Assembly (NCBI RefSeq): GCF_900109755.1
Contig: NZ_FOAR01000025.1
Coordinates: 1 to 64,000, forward strand
DNA: 64,000 nucleotides
DNA from: Pseudomonas agarici
GTDB lineage: Bacteria > Pseudomonadota > Gammaproteobacteria > Pseudomonadales > Pseudomonadaceae
Direction of reading: 5' to 3'
Part shown: piece after piece, positions 60,534-64,000 of the stretch
How positions within the stretch are numbered: position 1 is the first letter of the stretch
How the letters are laid out: each line of letters opens with the position of its first letter
Position numbers and translations under genes: made by a program
Notes under the pieces: model-generated
What the model was told of the DNA's origin: nothing
The model's database searches: none
What the model saw: only the letters and a program-made list of their open reading frames with translations

Positions 60534-60810
60534 GATGCAACACCTTTGTTGTTAAAAATATCAATCATTGATCTTTTCTGGTTTCAGTCAACCCGAACGG
60601 CTTGCCGAAGTCAAGCAAGGCATTTTTTGTGCTGAGAAAGCACCGCAGAGCCTTTTTTCAGGCGTTTTTGGGCGTTTTTTGCCTCTGCGTCTCTTTGGGT
60701 CCTGCAGGCTTGAGCGGGCCGTGTAGGATCTTTTATGGGGTGTTGTGTAAAAAAATGAACAAGGCTAAGCTCGATTAAAACCCATGACAGCAATAATACC
60801 GGGGTGCTTC

Positions 60811-61587
60811 ATGTCTCGCCTGCCGTTAATCGGCATCACCGCCTGCTCCAGACAGGAAGGTTTGCATGCTTATCACATCAGCGGCGATAAGTACGCCCGT
60901 GCGGTCGCTATCGCGGCCAAGGGCTTGCCGCTGACCCTCCCATCCCTGGCGGATCTGTTCGCACCGTCGGATATTTTGGACGGTATCGATGGTCTTCTTT
61001 TTACCGGCTCTGCCTCCAACGTAGCCCCTCATTTGTACGACGGACCGGCCAGCGCGCCGGGCACTGTTCATGATTTTGCGCGGGACCGCGCCACCCTGCC
61101 GCTGATTCGCGCCGCCGTGGCTGCGGGTATCCCGGTGTTCGGCATCTGCCGCGGCTTCCAGGAAATGAATGTGGCGTTCGATGGCAGCCTGCATCAGAAG
61201 GTTCATGAAGTGGGAACCTTCATGGATCATCGTGAGGATGAGAGCCAGCCGCTGGAGGTCCAGTACGGTCTCGCGCACGCGGTGCAGGTCGAACCCGGCG
61301 GTGTCCTGGCGGGCCTGGGCCTGCCAGCCGAGTTCCAGGTCAATTCGCTCCACAGCCAGGGCGTCGACCGCCTGGGGCCTGCCCTGCGGGTGGAGGCACG
61401 GGCTCCGGACGGCCTGATCGAGGCCGTCTCGGTGACAGCCAGCGCAGCTTTTGCTTTGGGTGTGCAATGGCATCCGGAATGGCAGGTCCAGTCCAACCCC
61501 GTCTACCTGGCGATTTTCCAGGCATTTGGCGATGCCTGTCGAAAGCGGGCAAGACAACGCGACGCAGATGCGTCAATGAAGGCCTGA
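60811..61587 (+). CDS. spuA: class I glutamine amidotransferase, gamma-glutamyl-GABA hydrolase type
   Basis: 258 residues from MSRLPLIGITACS (ATG at 60811; GGGG upstream). Nucleophile Cys113 in 'PVFGICRGFQEMNVAF', catalytic His-x-Glu in 'GVQWHPEWQ'. Family PuuD/SpuA removes the glutamyl group from gamma-Glu-GABA at the end of the glutamylated putrescine route, freeing GABA for GabT/GabD. First gene of spuABC. Confidence 0.9.
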   Translation: MSRLPLIGITACSRQEGLHAYHISGDKYARAVAIAAKGLPLTLPSLADLFAPSDILDGIDGLLFTGSASNVAPHLYDGPASAPGTVHDFARDRATLPLIRAAVAAGIPVFGICRGFQEMNVAFDGSLHQKVHEVGTFMDHREDESQPLEVQYGLAHAVQVEPGGVLAGLGLPAEFQVNSLHSQGVDRLGPALRVEARAPDGLIEAVSVTASAAFALGVQWHPEWQVQSNPVYLAIFQAFGDACRKRARQRDADASMKA

Positions 61588-61628
61588 CTTCTATTATGTA
61601 GGTCAGGAAACCTAGCCCAGAGGCACTT

Positions 61629-62987
61629 ATGAGCAACAACCTCGACCAGCTCACCGATTGGTTGAAAGACCACAAGATCACAGAAGTCGAATGCATGATT
61701 GGCGATCTCACCGGGATCACCCGGGGCAAGATCTCGCCGACCAATAAGTTCATTGCCGAAAAAGGCATGCGCTTGCCCGAGAGCGTGCTGCTGCAGACCG
61801 TGACCGGCGATTATGTCGAAGACGACATCTATTACCAATTGCTCGATCCGGCGGACATCGACATGATCTGCCGCCCCGACAGCAACGCGGTGTACCTGGT
61901 GCCCTGGGCCATCGAGCCCACCGCCCAGGTGATCCACGACACCTACGACAAGCAGGGCAACCCCATCGAGCTGTCGCCGCGCAACGTGCTCAAAAAAGTC
62001 CTGAAACTCTATGCCGACAAGGGCTGGCAGCCGATCGTGGCGCCGGAAATGGAGTTCTACCTGACCAAACGTTGCGAAGACCCGGACTTTCCGTTGCAGC
62101 CGCCCATTGGTCGCTCCGGTCGCCCGGAAACCGGCCGCCAGTCATTCTCCATCGAGGCGGCCAACGAATTCGACCCGCTGTTCGAAGACGTCTACGACTG
62201 GTGCGAGTTGCAGGAACTAGACCTTGACACGCTGATCCACGAAGACGGCACGGCGCAGATGGAAATCAACTTCCGTCACGGCGATGCCCTGTCCCTGGCC
62301 GACCAGATCCTGGTGTTCAAGCGCACCATGCGCGAGGCAGCGCTCAAACACAACGTGGCCGCGACTTTCATGGCCAAGCCGATGACCGGCGAACCCGGTA
62401 GTGCGATGCACCTGCACCAGAGCATCGTCGATATCGAGACCGGCAGGAACATCTTCTCCAATGAGGACGGGACCAAGAGCGAGCTGTTCCTCAACCATAT
62501 CGGCGGTCTGCAAAAGCTGATCCCTGAGCTGTTGCCGCTGTTCGCGCCGAACGTCAACTCGTTCCGCCGCTTCCTGCCGGACACTTCGGCGCCGGTGAAC
62601 GTGGAGTGGGGTGAAGAGAACCGTACCGTGGGCCTGCGGGTTCCCGATGCCGTGCCGCAGAATCGTCGGGTGGAAAATCGCCTGCCGGGAGCCGATGCCA
62701 ACCCGTATCTGGCGATTGCCGCCAGCCTGCTGTGTGGCTACATCGGCATGGTCGAGGGCATGACGCCCAGCGCGCCGGTAGTCGGTCGCGGTTACGAGCG
62801 CCGCAACCTGCGCCTGCCGCTGACCATCGAAGACGCCCTGGAGCGGATGGAAAACAGCAAGACCATCGAGAAGTACCTGGGCCGTAAATTCATCACGGGC
62901 TACGTCGCGCTCAAGCGGGCCGAGCATGAAAACTTCAAGCGCGTCATCAGTTCGTGGGAGCGGGAATTCCTGCTCTTCGCCGTCTGA
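61629..62987 (+). CDS. spuB: glutamine-synthetase-like gamma-glutamylpolyamine synthetase SpuB
   Basis: 452 residues, paralogous to SpuI. 'VECMIGDLTGITRGKISPTNKF', 'APEMEFYLTKRCEDPDFPLQPPIGRSGRPE'-type region, 'GSAMHLHQSIVDIETGRNIF', 'FAPNVNSFRRFLPDTSAPVNVEWGEENRTVGLRVP' and 'ENRLPGADANPYLAIAASLL' are the family segments. It glutamylates polyamines; the pair SpuI/SpuB suggests different amine preferences. 42 bases after spuA. Confidence 0.92.
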   Translation: MSNNLDQLTDWLKDHKITEVECMIGDLTGITRGKISPTNKFIAEKGMRLPESVLLQTVTGDYVEDDIYYQLLDPADIDMICRPDSNAVYLVPWAIEPTAQVIHDTYDKQGNPIELSPRNVLKKVLKLYADKGWQPIVAPEMEFYLTKRCEDPDFPLQPPIGRSGRPETGRQSFSIEAANEFDPLFEDVYDWCELQELDLDTLIHEDGTAQMEINFRHGDALSLADQILVFKRTMREAALKHNVAATFMAKPMTGEPGSAMHLHQSIVDIETGRNIFSNEDGTKSELFLNHIGGLQKLIPELLPLFAPNVNSFRRFLPDTSAPVNVEWGEENRTVGLRVPDAVPQNRRVENRLPGADANPYLAIAASLLCGYIGMVEGMTPSAPVVGRGYERRNLRLPLTIEDALERMENSKTIEKYLGRKFITGYVALKRAEHENFKRVISSWEREFLLFAV

Positions 62988-63042
62988 TGCGTCGGGCGCG
63001 GCGGTTCATAGTCGCGTCCGCACTGTTATCCAGGAGAACCGT

Positions 63043-64000
63043 ATGACCAGCAACAACCCGCAAACCCTTGCGTGGCAAGCCCTCAGCAGCGATCACCACC
63101 TGGCCCCCTTCAGTGACTTCAAGCAGTTGAAAGAGAAAGGCCCGCGCATCATCACTAACGCCAAGGGCGTTTACCTCTGGGACAGTGAAGGCAACAAGAT
63201 CCTCGACGGCATGGCCGGCCTGTGGTGCGTGGCCATCGGTTACGGGCGCGACGAATTGGCCGACGCCGCCAGCAAGCAAATGCGCGAGCTGCCTTACTAC
63301 AACCTGTTCTTCCAGACCGCCCATCCGCCGGTACTGGAACTGGCCAAGGCCATCGCCGATATCGCCCCCGAAGGCATGAACCACGTGTTCTTCACCGGCT
63401 CCGGCTCCGAAGGCAATGACACCATGTTGCGCATGGTTCGCCATTACTGGGCGATCAAGGGCCAGGCGAAAAAGAAAACCATCATCAGCCGCAAGAACGG
63501 TTATCACGGTTCCACCGTGGCCGGCGCGAGCCTGGGTGGCATGACCTACATGCACGAACAGGGCGATCTGCCGATCCCCGGCATCGTCCATATTGCGCAG
63601 CCTTACTGGTTCGGTGAGGGCGGTGACATGAGCCCCGAAGCGTTCGGCATCTGGGCGGCCAACCAACTGGAAGAAAAAATTCTCGAGCTTGGCGTGGACA
63701 CCGTGGGGGCCTTTATCGCCGAGCCGATCCAGGGGGCTGGCGGTGTGATCGTACCGCCAGACAGCTACTGGCCACGGATCAAGGAAATCCTCGCCAAATA
63801 CGACATCCTGTTTGTCGCCGACGAGGTGATTTGTGGCTTCGGGCGCACCGGTGAGTGGTTCGGTAGCGATTTCTACGGCCTCAAGCCGCACATGATGACC
63901 ATCGCCAAGGGCCTGACCTCCGGCTACATCCCCATGGGTGGCCTGATCGTGCGTGACGACGTGGTCGCGGTCCTCAACGAAGGCGGCGATTTCAACCACG
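63043..64000 (+). CDS. spuC: polyamine:pyruvate aminotransferase SpuC, 5' part (runs off the window)
   Basis: ATG at 63043 after CAGGAG; 319 codons are open to the window end. Class-III aminotransferase: 'YLWDSEGNKILDGMAGLWCV', 'HVFFTGSGSEGNDTMLRMVRHYW', 'GYHGSTVAGASLGGM', 'VADEVICGFGRTGEWFG', and the PLP lysine in 'MTIAKGLTSGYIPMGG' near the end. It transfers the amino group of putrescine, spermidine or similar amines to pyruvate. About 130 residues should follow outside. Same strand as spuAB, 55 bases on. Confidence 0.93.
   Translation, partial: MTSNNPQTLAWQALSSDHHLAPFSDFKQLKEKGPRIITNAKGVYLWDSEGNKILDGMAGLWCVAIGYGRDELADAASKQMRELPYYNLFFQTAHPPVLELAKAIADIAPEGMNHVFFTGSGSEGNDTMLRMVRHYWAIKGQAKKKTIISRKNGYHGSTVAGASLGGMTYMHEQGDLPIPGIVHIAQPYWFGEGGDMSPEAFGIWAANQLEEKILELGVDTVGAFIAEPIQGAGGVIVPPDSYWPRIKEILAKYDILFVADEVICGFGRTGEWFGSDFYGLKPHMMTIAKGLTSGYIPMGGLIVRDDVVAVLNEGGDFNH

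Noticed and set aside
62947..63999. 350-codon minus-strand frame at the window end
   Set aside because: Antisense of spuC, which runs off the window but has a good ribosome site and all class-III aminotransferase motifs.

Overview
The window reads as chromosomal DNA of a Pseudomonas, most likely of the P. fluorescens group. The evidence is its high GC, two typical tRNAs, and gene orders characteristic of the genus: desA / GGDEF / oscA-sbp-cysTWA; lsfA-ssuEADCBF; dcyD-tcyALN; spuI<>spuABC; gabP / gabDT. Species cannot be fixed from sequence reading alone. Gene names rest on recognised motifs, lengths and gene order; no search was run.

Layout. 1-2.8 kb: tail of an IS transposase, tRNA-Thr, a MocR-type regulator, and a carboxymuconolactone-decarboxylase gene with an apparent internal deletion ahead of a GNAT gene. 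3-7.3 kb (minus strand): a polar amino-acid ABC importer (ATPase, binding protein, two permeases) and a methyltransferase. 8-15.6 kb: GABA-type permease, two small or medium genes, a relic of an integrated element (orphan small gene plus integrase N-terminus) beside tRNA-Arg, then gabD-gabT. 15.7-18 kb: PAS-GGDEF diguanylate cyclase and fatty-acid desaturase. 18.4-22.5 kb: oscA-sbp-cysTWA sulfate uptake. 23-29.8 kb: Crp-like regulator, LysR regulator, tonB-exbB-exbD, a small hydrolase, an AAA+ protein of the sigma54-activator family without its GAFTGA loop, and an orphan MetQ-like binding protein. 30-35.3 kb: TriABC-like RND pump with two adaptors. 35.5-39.7 kb: YghZ-type aldo-keto reductase, small membrane protein, BetT choline transporter. 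40-44.6 kb: serine acetyltransferase, D-cysteine desulfhydrase and cystine ABC importer. 45-46.8 kb: an unknown protein with two internal modules and a methyltransferase. 46.9-52.4 kb: ssuFBCDAE and lsfA alkanesulfonate use. 52.7-58.4 kb: OprD-type porin divergent from tauABCD. 58.4-64 kb: TetR regulator and the start of the spu polyamine cluster (spuI, spuA, spuB, partial spuC).

The genes from about 18 to 58 kb largely share one job: acquiring sulfur as sulfate, sulfonates, taurine, cystine and D-cysteine and feeding it into cysteine synthesis, with LsfA covering oxidative stress. The flanks (GABA, polyamine and amino-acid genes) supply nitrogen and carbon; polyamine breakdown yields GABA, which gabP/gabDT can take to succinate. 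The non-coding DNA holds two copies and one solo end of a terminal-inverted-repeat element (about 160 bp), one different 96-bp element, several long AT-rich inverted repeats in sulfur-gene promoters, and a recurring GAATA-type motif in five intergenic regions of the sulfur block.
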